Below are positions 12,168-24,678 of a stretch of DNA of 64,000 nucleotides, piece by piece; the first letter of the stretch is position 1; the number at the start of each line of letters is the position of its first letter. The position numbers and the translations under genes were made by a program. The DNA is taken from positions 6,666,106 to 6,730,105 of the forward strand of contig JANJXV010000024.1 in NCBI GenBank assembly GCA_024803745.1, in the 5' to 3' direction. This DNA comes from Megascapheus bottae (Eukaryota; Chordata; Mammalia; Rodentia; Geomyidae). A model generated the notes under the pieces. The model did no database searches. It was not told the origin of the DNA and worked only from the letters and a program-made list of their open reading frames with translations.

Positions 12168-13719
12168 AATGTACAATCTAAAACAAACATGAGAGATGAA
12201 TGAGCATGCAAATCACAAAAAGAAATAGAAATTTTGAGGATCAAAACTTGAACTTGTTCACTCTTACCATGACACACTTTTAATAAACAATGTAGTATCT
12301 ATCATTGTATTGAAGACTTTAGTGAATTCTTTTGTGAGAGAACATGCAGATTTTTGTAGCTTTGATTGGGCAACATTCACCAGCCCATTTACTGGAAGCA
12401 TTGTATTATCAAGGGCACATAAAAAGTCCCTACCTAAGGCTTGAGTCTCACATCATTCAATGCTATGACAAAGCAGCAGGTGGTAAAATAAATTAATAAT
12501 TGTTCATTTTTAAATTTTATTTTCTTTTAACATATATAAATTTACCTATTGTGATCTCATTTATGTTTACATTATTTCCTCTCTAGGAACCATAAATAGC
12601 AGTTTTTAAGTCTTTGTAGGTGAATTATTGTAATTAACTATTCACATCTTACCTCAGACCTGAAACCAATCTTAACTCACTGTAATTCAGTTTTCTCCCA
12701 TCAATACTGGGGAAAATAGCCTTACTGTTTCATAATGTTGAGTGACAATCTGAGTAAGAGAAGCATATGTGTGCTCAATAAACGTTAATGCTACAGCATT
12801 TTATATACTGCTAGACTGAAAGTTTAAAGTCTATGTGGTTGTTTCTTAGTTTTCAAAGACACTACCAGCTTTACTACCTACAGTGAGCTGTCACTCTTTG
12901 TGTCAGTCACAGAGATTTAACCCTTCATTTCTCTGTTCTGACTCCTAACCAAATGCCTAATTGTAATAAATAAAATTAATAATGCATTAAAATACCCATT
13001 CATTTATAGAAAGGTTACTGGAATTAAGGAATCTGTATGTATAAATGCTACTAGATCATGAATCTGATATATTTTTTCACTAAATATACTTCATTGTAAT
13101 TTGTGTTCCTATTTTTAGGGGAAGAAGTTCCTGATCAAAGCTTTCATTTCAATCTCAAGGGATTATGTACCTCCAAATCATATTTTTGTGAGATCACCTT
13201 TATATTAAAAGTTATTTTACTCTTGGTTCTGTCCATGCTCTCAGAAAACCATATAAATTAACTATGCTAATCTGGACATTTATAATTTTTAAGTGAGTTG
13301 ATAGTAAGTCTGTGTTATTGCCATCTAGTTTCAACAGTAGATGATGGTGGAGTGTTACAATCATTTGTTATGAAGATTTGATAACAAGGAATCTTACCGA
13401 TGTTTCAGTTTCAGGAAAAGTTCACCAACAAATATCACAATCATCATGCAAATGAGTAAATATGAGTTCATTTTTCTCGGGCTGCTAGAAAATCTGAGCT
13501 GAAATTCATGTGCAGATTAACCATGTTAAACTTACTTTGGATTATTTACTTTTTTACAGATACTTCCTCCTCTACATTTCCTATGAATTTTTTCTATGGA
13601 AATATAAATAAGTAGCCTTTCCCTTTCATGTGCCACGGATCATGTTTCACCCCTTTAAATAGAGCTCTGCTTCACTTTTGCACATACTTAGTGAGAATTA
13701 CATATGACACACACTTTAA
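12168..13719. other. non-coding stretch, no recognised repeat
   Basis: 1.5 kb without recognised elements. It ends with the left target-site duplication of the following LINE-1. Confidence 0.5.
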
Positions 13720-14957
13720 TTTTTTCATATAATTTTTATTGTAATAAATAGAAGAGTTATATTCACCAGCTAGAAGGTACATTACTTCACAAACATTGAT
13801 ACTCTTTCTCATGTCTTGGTACCCATTTCCCTCCACCCACCCACACCCCTCATCTTGTTTTCCCCCCTTTCCTATCATATTTCAAATAACCAGATAAATA
13901 TAGATACAATATATTAGATAACAAGATAAAATGCTGTAACAATATGAGATAACCAAGGGACAGCAAAAGAGATGAGAGATAGCATAGTACATTAAGGTCA
14001 ACATCACTTATTATATGGCTTTTATTTCAATATCCTTTCATTTAGTGTCATCCTATATGGCCTTATGTCTCTAGGTTTTGCTCTATTGTAAATCTCTGGT
14101 AGGAGAGCCCAAGGTTTCTACTGATTATCACAAATGAAGGAAACCATAGAGCCTATGTTCCTTGAGTTTGGCTTACTTCATTTAATATGATTTTTCCAAG
14201 TCTTTCCATTTCCTTATAAATGGGGAGATTGCATTCTTTCTGATGGCACCGTAGTGTATAAATATCATTGTGCATAAATACCACATCTTGTAAATCCACT
14301 CATCAACTGAGGGGCATCTGGGTTGGTTCCATATCTTTGCTGTGGTAAATAGTGCTGCAATGAACATCATTGTGCCAATGGATTTAGTATGGCCTTGTTT
14401 CTGGACAATTGGGTAAATGCCAAGTAGTGGAATTGCTGGGTCATAGGGGAGCTCTATGTTTAGTCTTTTGAGGAATTGCCATACTGCTTTCCATAGTGGT
14501 TCAACGAGTTTGTATTCCTACTAACAGTGTAGTACTGGTCCCTCCTGGACACATCCTTGCCAGTTATTAGATTTCTTGATCCTGCCCATTCTAACTGGAG
14601 TGAGTTGGAATCTTAGAGTTGTTTTGATTTACATTTCTTTTATGACCAGAGATGTTGAGCATTTCTTCATGTGTCTATAGGCGATTTTTGTTTCTTCTTC
14701 AGAGAAGACTCTCTAAGTCTTTGGCCCATCTTTTAATGGGATGGTTGTTTCTTTGGAGGTTAGTTTTGGGGTGATTCAATTTTTTGAGCTGTTGGTATAT
14801 TTTAGATATGAGGTCTTTGTCTGTTGTATGGTTAGTGAAGGTCTTCTCCTATGCTGTAGGCTTTCTAGTAAGTTTACTAGCTGGGTCCTTTGCCATAAAG
14901 AAGCTCTGCAGTTTAATGCAGTCCCAACTATCCAGACTTTCTTTGATTTGATGTGAA
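13720..14957 (-). mobile_element. 5'-truncated LINE-1 (ORF2 3' part plus 3' UTR)
   Basis: A 1.24 kb antisense LINE-1 copy. From right to left it holds the last ~0.8 kb of ORF2, the 3' UTR with its C-rich (sense G-rich) tract at about 13830-13870, and the poly(A) end (T-run at 13720). ACACACTTTAA at 13709-13719 and 14958-14968 is an 11-bp target-site duplication, so both ends are preserved and the 5' truncation is original. It is the longest young-family copy in the window that lacks internal rearrangement. Confidence 0.93.
14118..14950 (-). pseudogene. LINE-1 ORF2 C-terminal remnant
   Basis: Read on the minus strand this is the C-terminal part of the LINE-1 ORF2 protein (endonuclease/reverse transcriptase; only the cysteine-rich/C-terminal end is present). 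The diagnostic stretch IWNQPRCPSVDEWI is followed by a degraded KMWYL...TM. Frameshifts and stops break it, for example a one-base loss after KDLEK. The original stop lies around 14118-14120. It cannot encode a working protein. Confidence 0.9.
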
Positions 14958-14968
14958 ACACACTTTAA

Positions 14969-15401
14969 ATTTAATGAGTATTTATTATTGGCTACTTTAG
15001 GTCAAAATAGCATGCAAGATACTAAAATATACTGGAGCATAACTTACTTTACTCTGTTGCATGGGTCACAGACTGTCATACTAAGTTAACACAAGAAAGG
15101 TCTGGCCTAAAGAAAAGTGATGTGATTCTTTAGCTCCCCACTCATGGAGTTAGAACCGAAGTATCAGTTTAACTCATGGATTAAAAAGACTTGCTTTTCT
15201 GTGTCTGACAAAATAATTGTATTCTGACAATAATACTACTGTGTCTGTGTTAGGACAAACAAAAAGATATCATGGAAAATGCTGTGAAAAGCACTCTAGA
15301 AATACTAAATGTTGATACAACCTGCAATCTGGAGTACACTTACCCAACTGCCTTGCTTAACTTGCAGTCAGAACCACTGTCAAACAAGCACTTTGAACCT
15401 G
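14969..15401. other. non-coding stretch
   Basis: No recognised feature. The 86-codon plus-strand open frame at 15272-15532 runs into the MIR element and is probably chance. Confidence 0.45.
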
Positions 15402-15600
15402 TGGTTAAAGGGCTCCCAAGCAAAACAAATGTGTTCAGTCTTTCTTCTGTTTCCTTTCACCACCTACTAGTTTTACAATCTTGGCAGCTTTTTGAACCTG
15501 TCTATACATCAGTCTTCTCAGAGGGTTGTTGAGAAGAATAAATGAGATAATTCACGTAAAAGTCTCCCAGCAATAAGTCTTAACCATGATTGTTAAGATT
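15402..15600 (+). repeat. MIR SINE
   Basis: The diverged MIR order is readable: GTGGTTAAAGGGCTC, a decayed core with CTACTAGTTTTACAATCTTGG, then GAGGGTTGTTGAGAAGAATA, AATGAGATAATTCACGTAAA and a weak tail. These match the mammal-wide MIR consensus as I remember it. Confidence 0.75.
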
Positions 15601-17567
15601 AACTCCTTTGCTTTGTCTTTAAAAGTAATAGGCATTACAAAAGGAATGGTCATTTAATTAAGCTAAATATATTATATGTAGTGGTTTCACACAATAGAAA
15701 TTGGTAGCAGACAGATTTTATGGCAATTCTAGAGATTCTAGGCTCTGATTAAAAATCTAATGAAAATTAATTTAAAATTTCTTGCAGTGATTTTTTTTGC
15801 TAGCATAACAGAAGTATACGCAATAGAGTTTTAAATGAAACCACTGTTGCTATAATGTTATGTTATCAGTCATCAAAAACTCAACTCAGGCATATGCAAC
15901 AAGTCTGGCAAAATTGGTTCCCTCCATGTGTAAAGAAATGCTCTGTAAATCTATCATCACTGTTATTAATTATGCAACATTTTTGAAAGCTCCTCATGCT
16001 TCTCTATACAAGCCATAACCTTACTTAACTATCCTGACTGCATCTTGTATCTGGTGGAAGCACGCATCCAGACTTTAAAGACTGCTATGTGTCCATTGTT
16101 AATGAAAATAAGTTCATTTTGATCTGCAGGAAATTAATAGCCTCATTTTGGGGTGCTTTCAGTGCTCCTGGAACTTTCTTCACTGCATCCATTGTGTTAT
16201 AAATGTGTCCTGAGGAGATATTTAACATGTGCAAAGAGAAAAGAAAATGTCTGAGGAGATTACTACATAATCCTGATAAACATTCTTTATGTTCATATTT
16301 TCTGGAAGGATAGGGCGATAACTGTTGTCAAAACACACTAAGAAATATCAAATAATATAAGCAAACAGTTTTGTTAAAAATGTTCATAGAAAATGGCCAA
16401 TTCAAACAGTAGCAAAGTAGTTTGACTATATAAGAACAAATACAAAGGCTTTTGTGAAAATCCTATTTCATTTAGCTGAGCAGAAAGAGAAAAGGAACAA
16501 AATCCCCTATCTGTCAAACATTCCTCCCAAAGCCAGCATTGTAACTCAAACAAGATGCATTATGTAACAGCTAAACCAATCACATGCTAATTGATCTCTT
16601 CATTGTTCCTAAAAAGTCCTTGATTTAGGGTAGAACAACCTCTTGATTGATTTGACAAGGAGAATTGACTTTGAAATGAGCATTCAAGGAGCTAATTAAA
16701 TTCCCCAACTAGAGGAGGCCTATAGGCATTCTCATGTATCCATCTTAGAGAAGAATTTAACAGAATTTACAAATATAAAATTTTGTTACTTCTATTACCA
16801 TTAAAGTCAGGGTAAGCAATTGATTACACTACTTCTATACCAAAAGACAATTTAAAGAAAAGGGAACAGAGTATCAAAAAAGTTTTAACGCTTGAGATCT
16901 GCCCCACTATTTACCTACTATAGCAATTGAGTCAGAGCATTCTAAAAATGTATGTGTGTGCATATTACATACATAGAAATAAGTATCGACCTACATTAGT
17001 AAAATCAATACACAAATGAGCAAAAGACATAGGCATTTTTAAAATCCAATTTACAGACATACTCTCTCCCACAGTAATCTCTTTGATGACCTGCCCAGAA
17101 AAAAAAATTCAGGCCTTTGGCCTGGAATCTGGCCCCTTTAAGCAGTTATTTGTCATTGATATTTGTGACATTGTCTCCTATACTATCAAAAGAATGATAG
17201 ACTTCTACTGGAATGTTCCATTGCTCACAACTGCTTATGTCTAGCCCACCTGTTCACACCAGTATGAGCATTTGCCAGATTGCCAACGTTGGTACTGTCC
17301 TTTGTGACACTCAAGGAACCTCATCTCTCTTAAGTAGAAAATTCCAAGTACAGAGCATTGGAAAGTCTAATGCATGCAGATATGATCCCAGGAATTTTCA
17401 AACGTTGTTGAATATAAGGACCTGAGAGTGATGAGCCTTTCCAATTTACTGAAAATTTATTTCTAGCATAATAATCTTCCACATTATATACATATGTATG
17501 TATGGGTATGTGTGTATATATACATAAAATATGTACATGTATATATATGTAAGGATAATATGCAGGG

Positions 17568-17568
<1 letters not shown>
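15601..17568. other. non-coding stretch, no recognised repeat
   Basis: About 2 kb of AT-rich sequence. A minus-strand TH-rich frame at its right edge is microsatellite translation. Confidence 0.45.

Positions 17569-17605
<37 letters not shown>
17569..17605. repeat. (TG)n microsatellite
   Basis: About 18 TG dinucleotides, preceded by an AT/GT-rich alternating tract from about 17485. Confidence 0.97.
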
Positions 17606-17608
<3 letters not shown>

Positions 17609-17819
17609 GATCATATGCTAAAACCTTTGGAAAACAAAGACCTTGCTTCCAACCAAAAAAAAAAAAAGTAAAACTTATTCAATGAGTAAATCTTAGAAAA
17701 TTGGGTATTTGGCCTGTCACACAGTAATGATTCCCTAATATAAAGCAAATAGCCATTGGATTGATTCCTAAGCAAACAGCACAAAACCAGTATCTGTTGT
17801 TTGGTCTGATATAAAAAAA

Positions 17820-17990
17820 TAGTTTAGTGGCTTAAATCACAAACATATATTTCTCACTTGTCTGCAGACTGGAAATGTTGTTTGAGGATACAACGATGAA
17901 ATTCTGGTGCAATTCCTTTCTGTGCTAGAAATTTCAAAATCTGTGTATGTTCAAATGACAGAAGATGACTAGAGACATCACTGGAGTCCC
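17820..17990 (+). repeat. ancient mammalian interspersed repeat, fragment
   Basis: The blocks GTGGCTTAAATCACAAACAT and TATTTCTCACTTGTCTGCAG, with ACTGGAAAT next, match the early part of the same old repeat type suspected at 5.33 kb. Family name not asserted. Confidence 0.5.
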
Positions 17991-18126
17991 AGGCTCCACA
18001 TCTTGACTTAAATTACTAGTCAATGGCACCATCTTTGAATATCACTGTATTATTTAGTGGTATATAATGGACTAGAACAACATTATATATGTATATGCAT
18101 CTATCTATGTATATATACATACACAG

Positions 18127-18129
<3 letters not shown>

Positions 18130-18174
<45 letters not shown>
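18130..18174. repeat. (AC)n microsatellite
   Basis: About 22 uninterrupted AC units after a short alternating AT/AC tract. Confidence 0.97.
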
Positions 18175-18176
<2 letters not shown>

Positions 18177-18504
18177 CTAGTATGTCACATCTAGTATGAA
18201 GACTTCACCTGGAAATTTGATGAACTGCTTTCCTGAAAGTATTTAGCCTCATAGGAATTTTTCTTCAGGGAAATCAAATCAATCCAAGAATGACCACATT
18301 GCCACTGCCAGCTATGTGAGGGAAATCTTGACTTGTTTGTATTACTCTGCCATTCACTAATCATATAGAAAAAAATTATGAGGAATAGAAAACAAGAACA
18401 TTTAATTTTACTGCTGATGAACAACTAAATGGTTCAGTTGGAAACTCTCATCTTTTATTACAGAAAGTTTTATATTAATGTGGGTATGCTCATGCGTGCG
18501 CTTG

Positions 18505-18506
18505 TA

Positions 18507-18538
<32 letters not shown>

Positions 18539-18545
18539 TGTGTGT
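18505..18545. repeat. (TG)n microsatellite, interrupted
   Basis: About 13 pure TG units followed by TATGTGCGTGTGTG. It is the third dinucleotide repeat within 1 kb. Confidence 0.95.
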
Positions 18546-18701
18546 AAGAAATCAGGAATATTAATAGAAATATTAACACCTGCTCTGAAGGGTAGTTCTT
18601 ATTATTATTAGATAATGGAAGTGTCTCACTGCTGATGTATTTAAGTGGTACTTCATATATGTTCCCCAAGATTAGTTTCTTATGAAGAAGGAACATGTAA
18701 T

Positions 18702-18950
18702 TCTTTTTTAAGTATTTTATTGTTGGGGTGATATATAGATGGGTTACAGCTGCATTCATCAGGTAGCAGGTGCATTACTTCATAAACATTAATACACCTT
18801 CCTATGTTTTTCTCCCACTTTCCCTCTTCTTACCCCTCCTAATCATCTTGTTTTTCTCTTTCCCTTCCTTATTTCAAGTAAACATATTAATGTACATACA
18901 ATAAACCAGGTACCAAAGTCAGATACAGTAACAATATGAGATAAACAACA
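18702..18950 (-). mobile_element. LINE-1 3' UTR, diverged
   Basis: The antisense 3' UTR starts at a T-run and reads TATTTTATTGTTGG, GGTTACAGCTGC, GGTGCATTACTTC, a C/T-rich tract, then CAGTAACAATATGAGATAAAC. It is clearly related to but more diverged than the 50.2 and 52.4 kb copies, so probably an older subfamily. Confidence 0.78.
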
Positions 18951-19227
18951 TTAATTATTTTACATGGAGTTAGTGAATCTTTTGCTGGGTATTAAGTTAG
19001 GAAACTGCCAAGTCCAGTTATGTGTTTTGCATCTTGCCAAACCATATTCTACTCACAGTTGCATACTTCCTTGTTAGCATTTAGTATTGTCAGGGCATGG
19101 GGCGGGGCCAGGGGGCAGTACTTTTGTTTATTTCATTTGATTTACCAGTTTTTCCAAATAGTTGTTTAGAACATTCACCTGAAAATATTTTTCACCTATT
19201 TACTGCTTGCTTTTTCTCACCTCTTTT
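18951..19227. other. short non-coding spacer
   Basis: Holds a G-rich run near 19.10 kb but nothing identifiable. Confidence 0.4.
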
Positions 19228-19421
19228 ATTTTTTTTTCTGCCAGTCCTGGGCTTGAGCTCAGGGCCTGAGCACTGTCCTTGGACTTTCTCAAGGCTAGAA
19301 CTCTACCACTTGAGCCTCAGCACCATTTCCAGCTTTTTCTATGTATGTGGTACCAAGGAATTGAACCCAGGTCTTCATGCATGCTAGGCAAGCACTCTAC
19401 CACTAGGCCAAACTCCCGGCC
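19228..19421 (-). repeat. IDL-Geo type dimeric SINE
   Basis: Minus-strand copy. The left half has GGCCGGGAGTTTGGCCTAGT and CCTAGCATGCATGAAGACC. The right half has GGCTCAAGTGGTAGAG and CCTGAGCTCAAGCCCAGGAC, then a poly(A) tail seen as a T-run. CCTCTTT on both sides may be a short target-site duplication. The open frames at 19.1-19.55 kb are produced by this repeat. Confidence 0.93.
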
Positions 19422-19954
19422 CCTCTTTCTTTTAGTTTTAAGCAGGAACTTTATAATTGTTATAGGCACCATTCTGTTTTTTTGTTCATTCACTATACAC
19501 TTAATGAAATCGTTCAGTCTTTTGGTATTTTTTTCTTGTTTTGTTATATAAGATTTATAGGTTTGTCATAGACATATTTGGAGGGAGGGAAAAAAAGAGG
19601 AAGGGAGAAAAAGGGGATAGAAGGACATAAGATATAATATATCATACTGGAAATACAAAGGCATTCCTAAGAGTTTTATTTCAGTGTTTTTATGTTTAAT
19701 TGCTCATTAATTCAATTGCTACCTAAGGTAGTTTCCAATGCACAGACAACTCTATTACATGGGAAATACCTTTAGAGACCAATCATTGCTAATAGCAGTA
19801 GGTCTATGCACAAAGCAATGGTGGCAAAAAGAATGCTAATTCCAGGACATAGTATATACTATAGAGCATATAAAATAACACAATATGATTCAAAAGCTGC
19901 ACATTGCTATAGTTCTTTCATACAGCAAATCCACCTGAACAATCCAGCTTATCT

Positions 19955-19956
<2 letters not shown>
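19422..19956. other. non-coding stretch
   Basis: Contains a purine-rich patch at about 19580-19620. No gene or repeat family recognised. Confidence 0.45.

Positions 19957-20022
<66 letters not shown>
19957..20022. repeat. (GA)n microsatellite
   Basis: About 33 uninterrupted GA units, a pure purine strand. The ER-repeat open frame across it is artefactual. Confidence 0.98.
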
Positions 20023-20025
<3 letters not shown>

Positions 20026-21349
20026 CTGTAGTTCTCCACTAACAGCATTAGGGCCCCTCACCAACACTGAATTAATGTCTTTTAGAATATATAACCACTA
20101 TTCACTTAGTTAATTTATAGGTCTGCCTGGTCCCATGTAAGGCCACCATGGAATTCCATTCCATGATGTTTGTAATTTGATCAGCTTGTAGAGTTGGATA
20201 GGGGAAATCTTGAAATATAAAAGTGTCTATTGAAGATAAGAGCAAATGATTTAAGACCTGCAGCAACAGACAATGTTAGTTATGGCTCTTCCCTGTGCAC
20301 TGAACTAAAGCTGCAGAGCTCCAGGCCTACTGGCAGAATGATTGACTCCTTTTCCATCCTTTGTGGTACCCATGTAAATAATATAGTGATGTAAATAGCA
20401 ATAAGGGATGATTTCCGTATCCCCCTATATTAACCAGCTTTCCCCATTTTGGAAAAATCCATGTAGTGCTTAAGGTGCTATTGTGAAAAATGGTGTGTCT
20501 TGATGATCACCTAAGTGTGATAAAATTCCAGGTGTTTTGATTCATTCATTACTTCTTTTTCTCAAGAAGTATACCGCTGAGCTTTAGGGTACACTTTTTC
20601 TTGATCGTTTTCCTCTTTGTCATCCTGCTCCAGCTACATGACCTTCCGGCAACCACCTACTCAGTATGCCTAGTCAGAGATAAATGATGACCAAGAATTT
20701 CGTGACCCAGCCTCAGCCCCAGAAAGTAACTTACAGAGTACTGAGTAAGGGGAGAGATCATGAAGGCAACAAAGATGTGGACACTTTCCCTTTTTTGACT
20801 ATAATAGTGAACACTGGAATGTTTCATGGTCTTTGAAATTCTTTATTAAAATTATAAGATCTAAATTTGTAATACAAAACATTAAAAGATAAATGTGAAC
20901 ATTTCCCTTTATAAATGTGGTCTGCCTCAAAAACAACCACATCAATCTCTTGAAGGAAAAATGTCCAAAATTTAGAAAGACATTCTATTGTCAATGTTCA
21001 TCACTTTTTTCTGCACTTGTTTCTATGGAAACATTTTAAACAAATTCTTGAAATAAGGTAGAAAAGATAGGAATAAAGACTTGGCTACAGAAGGAGTTTG
21101 AGAGAGTAAATATTGCCCTTAGAATTCTACTGAAATATTCCTTTCTACTTCTGGGACAAAGACAAGAAAGAATTCAGTACAAATTGTGTGAGGGATTCAA
21201 TTATTGTGAAACTAGACAGAAATACTGTAATAGAGCACAAAAGTTATTAGAAGAAGTCTTACATCGTCTACATATGAAGAAGCCTAATACAGCAGAAAAA
21301 AGACACCAAATATAGAAATAAAAATGCTTATCTCACTCATGTGACAGAC
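20023..21349. other. non-coding stretch, no recognised repeat
   Basis: 1.3 kb without recognisable features on either strand. Confidence 0.45.
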
Positions 21350-21470
21350 AACTTACTACAGTTGCTTAAAATTTCTGATTCTTCATCTCTTCAGTTACAT
21401 AATTAAACCACAAGAGAACCCAAGTTATATTACGCAGATTGCTATAAAGTTCAAATATAATAATAAATGT
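21350..21470 (+). repeat. possible MIR fragment
   Basis: ACAGTTGCTTAAAATTTCTG, TCTTCATCTCTTCAGTTACA and AGATTGCTATAAAGTTC follow the order of the MIR 3' half, with strong divergence. Confidence 0.4.
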
Positions 21471-22023
21471 GGAAACACCTTTTACAGCTCTTCAGCTTAG
21501 AAAATTCTGCAAAGACTGTCTCTTTTAAAAATGATTTCTCAAATTTCCATAGTGGGATGCATAAGGGAGATAGCTCCCACCCAGATCGAGGCATTCATGT
21601 GAGCTTCTCTGAGAGCTCATTAGAAATCACCCTGCTCTTTGCATGCACATATCCCTGTGCACACAGAGTCTGGGTATAATGGGTATTATCTGCTTTACAG
21701 TCTTAAGAGAAACATCTCAATGATACCAGGCAAAGTGTAGGCAGTCCTCAATGCAAGAGGCAAGAAGGCTAATGTGCTCTGGGCTGTAAATTATGTCCAA
21801 CTGTGACCTCCTCCCTGATTTTTTGGATAGAACTCAGCATGACATACTGACCTCTTCTAAATCAGTCACAAACCCCAGTATCAAAATTTTTAGTGGTCAT
21901 TATCATGCAGAAACACTTTCATAGCTAGAGAAACTTTCTATCACTTGTGATAATATTGATATTAGAAATGCATCACTTATGCAATGAGAACTATCATTCA
22001 TCCAAATATTGTCACTAGTTTTT

Positions 22024-22214
22024 ATTTTTGCATTTTTTATTGTAATTAGTAAAAGGGTTACATGATATTTGCCAGATAGAAGGTGCATTAATTCACATAC
22101 ATTGATACCCTTTCACATGTCTTGGTACCCATTTCCCTCCCCCCCCCACACCCCACACCCGTCTTGGTTTTCCCCCCTTCCCTATCAAATTTTAAATAAC
22201 CAAATACAAATAAA
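22024..22214 (-). mobile_element. LINE-1 3' UTR, short
   Basis: Antisense young-family 3' end: T-run, TTATTGTAATTAGTAAAAGG, CATACATTGATACCCTTTC, a C-rich tract at 22135-22165 and AAATAACCAAATACAAATA, where it is truncated. Confidence 0.87.
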
Positions 22215-22315
22215 ATATCGTTAAAAATATCTTTAAGAAGTTAGTGTAATATATGAGATTTATAAGTAAATAGGTTTAGATTCAGGACAAAATCTACCCC
22301 ACCCATTTCCTGCAT

Positions 22316-22450
22316 GTCCTCCAACTTATTAAACTTCTATTTCTTCAGCTATAAAATTGGAGTCACCCCTTAAGCCATAGTTAATAAGATCATGCAGAAA
22401 ATAAATGTAATTTAAAGCACGTAGTACAAGAGTTGACACATTAATGAATT
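22316..22450 (+). repeat. MIR SINE fragment
   Basis: CCAACTTATTAAACTTCTAT, TTCTTCAGCTATAAAATTGG, AATAAGATCATGCAGAAAAT and GCACGTAGTACAAGAGTTGA reproduce, with divergence, the second half of MIR. Confidence 0.65.
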
Positions 22451-22928
22451 ATAAAATGCAAGTGATTGCAATAACTCCGTGAGCCAAAAGAAGGGATTCC
22501 TACCTCTCTAGTTGGTCTTTTTTTTGCCTTGGTAATTTTAAACTAAGGTGGTGTCTCTTAATTTAGAGAATCCAATTTAGATTCTGTGTTCTCTCTCTTG
22601 CAATTAAAATAGGAACAGGTGTGCTTTGTATTCTCTTGTCTTGCATATGCACAAGTTTAATTTATTTTTTATTTATATAATTATGCTTTAATCATAGAGC
22701 AAAGCTACCTGAACATTTTTCAAACAAAAAAAGCCTCCATATTTTTATGGCATATTGACCTTCATCTAAGAATTGTAAGGAGAAAACATTCATAAATGTG
22801 ACCTCTTCACCATTTTAGTGTAATTTTATGTAGGTAGGAAATATATCACAAATTATTCCTGCTCTGCTTAATTATAGCTTTTTCTTCCTTGAAATACAAG
22901 TTGTTGGGTAATTGGGGTATTTTGGCTG
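22451..22928. other. non-coding stretch
   Basis: AT-rich sequence with no identifiable gene or repeat. Confidence 0.45.
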
Positions 22929-23160
22929 TCTCTGTGTGTGTGTTGGCCATGGGGCTTGAGCTCAGGGTTTGCCAGCTCTCTATGAGCTTGGTTTGCTCAA
23001 GACTATCACTCTACCATTGGAACCACTTTTGGTTCAATTGCTTTTGGTGTCTAATTGGAGCTAAGGATCTCAGACAATTCCAACAGGGCAGCTTCTAACT
23101 GCAATCCTCAAATCTCAACCGAGTAGCTAGTATTACAGGCTTGAGCCTCTGACACCTAGC
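22929..23160 (-). repeat. B1-Geo composite SINE, diverged
   Basis: Antisense order: GGGGCTTGAGCTCAGGG (right module), CTAATTGGAGCTAAGGATCT (linker), then CCGAGTAGCTAGTATTACAG and GCTTGAGCC (B1 head). Many mismatches indicate an older copy. An open frame at 22889-23098 is produced by it. Confidence 0.75.
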
Positions 23161-23256
23161 TTGAGTAGTTGCTGTGGGTAGTACTTTTGTTGGAACTCAT
23201 CTCGTCCTTGTTAGGTCGGTGTTTTACTGTACTGGCTTAGTTATTTCATTAGTTTC

Positions 23257-23372
23257 TTTTTTTTCCAGATAGGGTCTCACTTTATGCCCAAGACCAACCT
23301 CAGACCACAGCCCTCCTACCGTTGGTCTCCTGCACAGCTGAAATTACAAGTGATGACCACCACACTTAGGGT
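23257..23372 (-). repeat. B1-like SINE
   Basis: Antisense B1 monomer: AGATAGGGTCTCACTTTATG, CCCAAGACCAACCTCAGACC, TGCACAGCTGAAATTACAAG and TGACCACCACACTTAGG. No right module. Confidence 0.7.
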
Positions 23373-23429
23373 GTTTTGAAAGGTGATGATTTCATAACTT
23401 TTGGACCTAGCTACCTTAGGAGCACCATC

Positions 23430-23492
23430 TTGCATATCTTTGCCTTCTCAATAGTTGAAATTATCAGCCCATACCACCATGCCCAATTGCAA
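23430..23492 (-). repeat. B1-like SINE, 5' fragment
   Basis: CTCAATAGTTGAAATTATCA followed by CATACCACCATGCCCAATTG resembles the antisense of a B1 head, adjoining the copy at 23257-23372. Confidence 0.5.
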
Positions 23493-23639
23493 GTAAACTT
23501 TGAAAAAATTTCATATTGTTCCACATCCTTTTAACATTATTAATACAGCCTCAAGATCTTTTCCCATCATTACATACACATGTGTGTATAGATATATATA
23601 TATATATTACAGTAATGTTTCTCAGACAATTATTTGTCC

Positions 23640-24638
23640 CACATGCTACATTTGGCTTTGATTAAAGATAGTTGCACAACTAACCACTATTTCGATCTAG
23701 AATGTCTTTAACTCCCTAGAAAGAATCCCCACCCTCAACAATCAATGACTATCAACCTACTGTATCCACAAACTTCTGTCAAAATGCTGCTGTTAATTTC
23801 CCTGTTCTGGAAATTTCATTTCAGTGAAGTCACACCATATGTGATTTTCATATGTATTATCTAATGATTGTAAAATTTATTCCTACTATATAGGTGTTAG
23901 TTCAGCATTAAATGTGATGGTTTGTATGAGTGTACCACACTTTCTTGGTCCATTAGTCAACAGAAAGATCTTTCGATTGTTTCAATTTTTTAGAACTTTT
24001 TATATACCCTTTTATTAACATTCATGTGCCTTTGTGTGATTGTGTTACCAATATACACAGGGTTGAGGAGTGAAACAAATGGGCCAGGTGATAGTTACAA
24101 TATTAATGGGACTTCCAAGTTGTTTTCCAAAATGATTACATTTCAGTTATCACAGTGTTTAGATTCCACATGTCCCCATCAGTAATTGTTATTGTTTGTT
24201 ATTATAGTCATCCTAGTATGTGTAAAATGGTATCTCATGGTTTTGTCTTTTCCTTGAGATAACAGCTATTGAGCAGTTTTCTAGTATTTACTGGTCATTT
24301 GTATATAATCTACAGTATTTTTCCCACTTTAGATTATAGTATTTGTGTTTGTATTGTTGTGCTGTCAGTATTTTTTCTGTATACCTCAGTTACAAACATA
24401 TATATATACATATTTGATTTATAAATATTTACTCCTATTCCATAAGCTCACTTTTTCACTGCTCTTCCTTGAAATGCAACTTTTTATTTTAATAAGATGT
24501 AATTTTTTCTTACTTATTTTTGTGTCCTGGCTAAGACATAATTGTTCATTCTATAACTAAAAGGAGAGACACTTACATTTTCTTCTACAAATTTTATAGT
24601 TTAAACTCTTAAATAGGAATTTGATTCAAACTGTGTGT

Positions 24639-24678
<40 letters not shown>

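Noticed and set aside
19097..19551. Two 90-96 codon plus-strand frames sharing cysteine- and leucine-rich text with frames at 38.8-39.8 kb
   Set aside because: They share text because all are translations of IDL-Geo SINEs, not a gene family.
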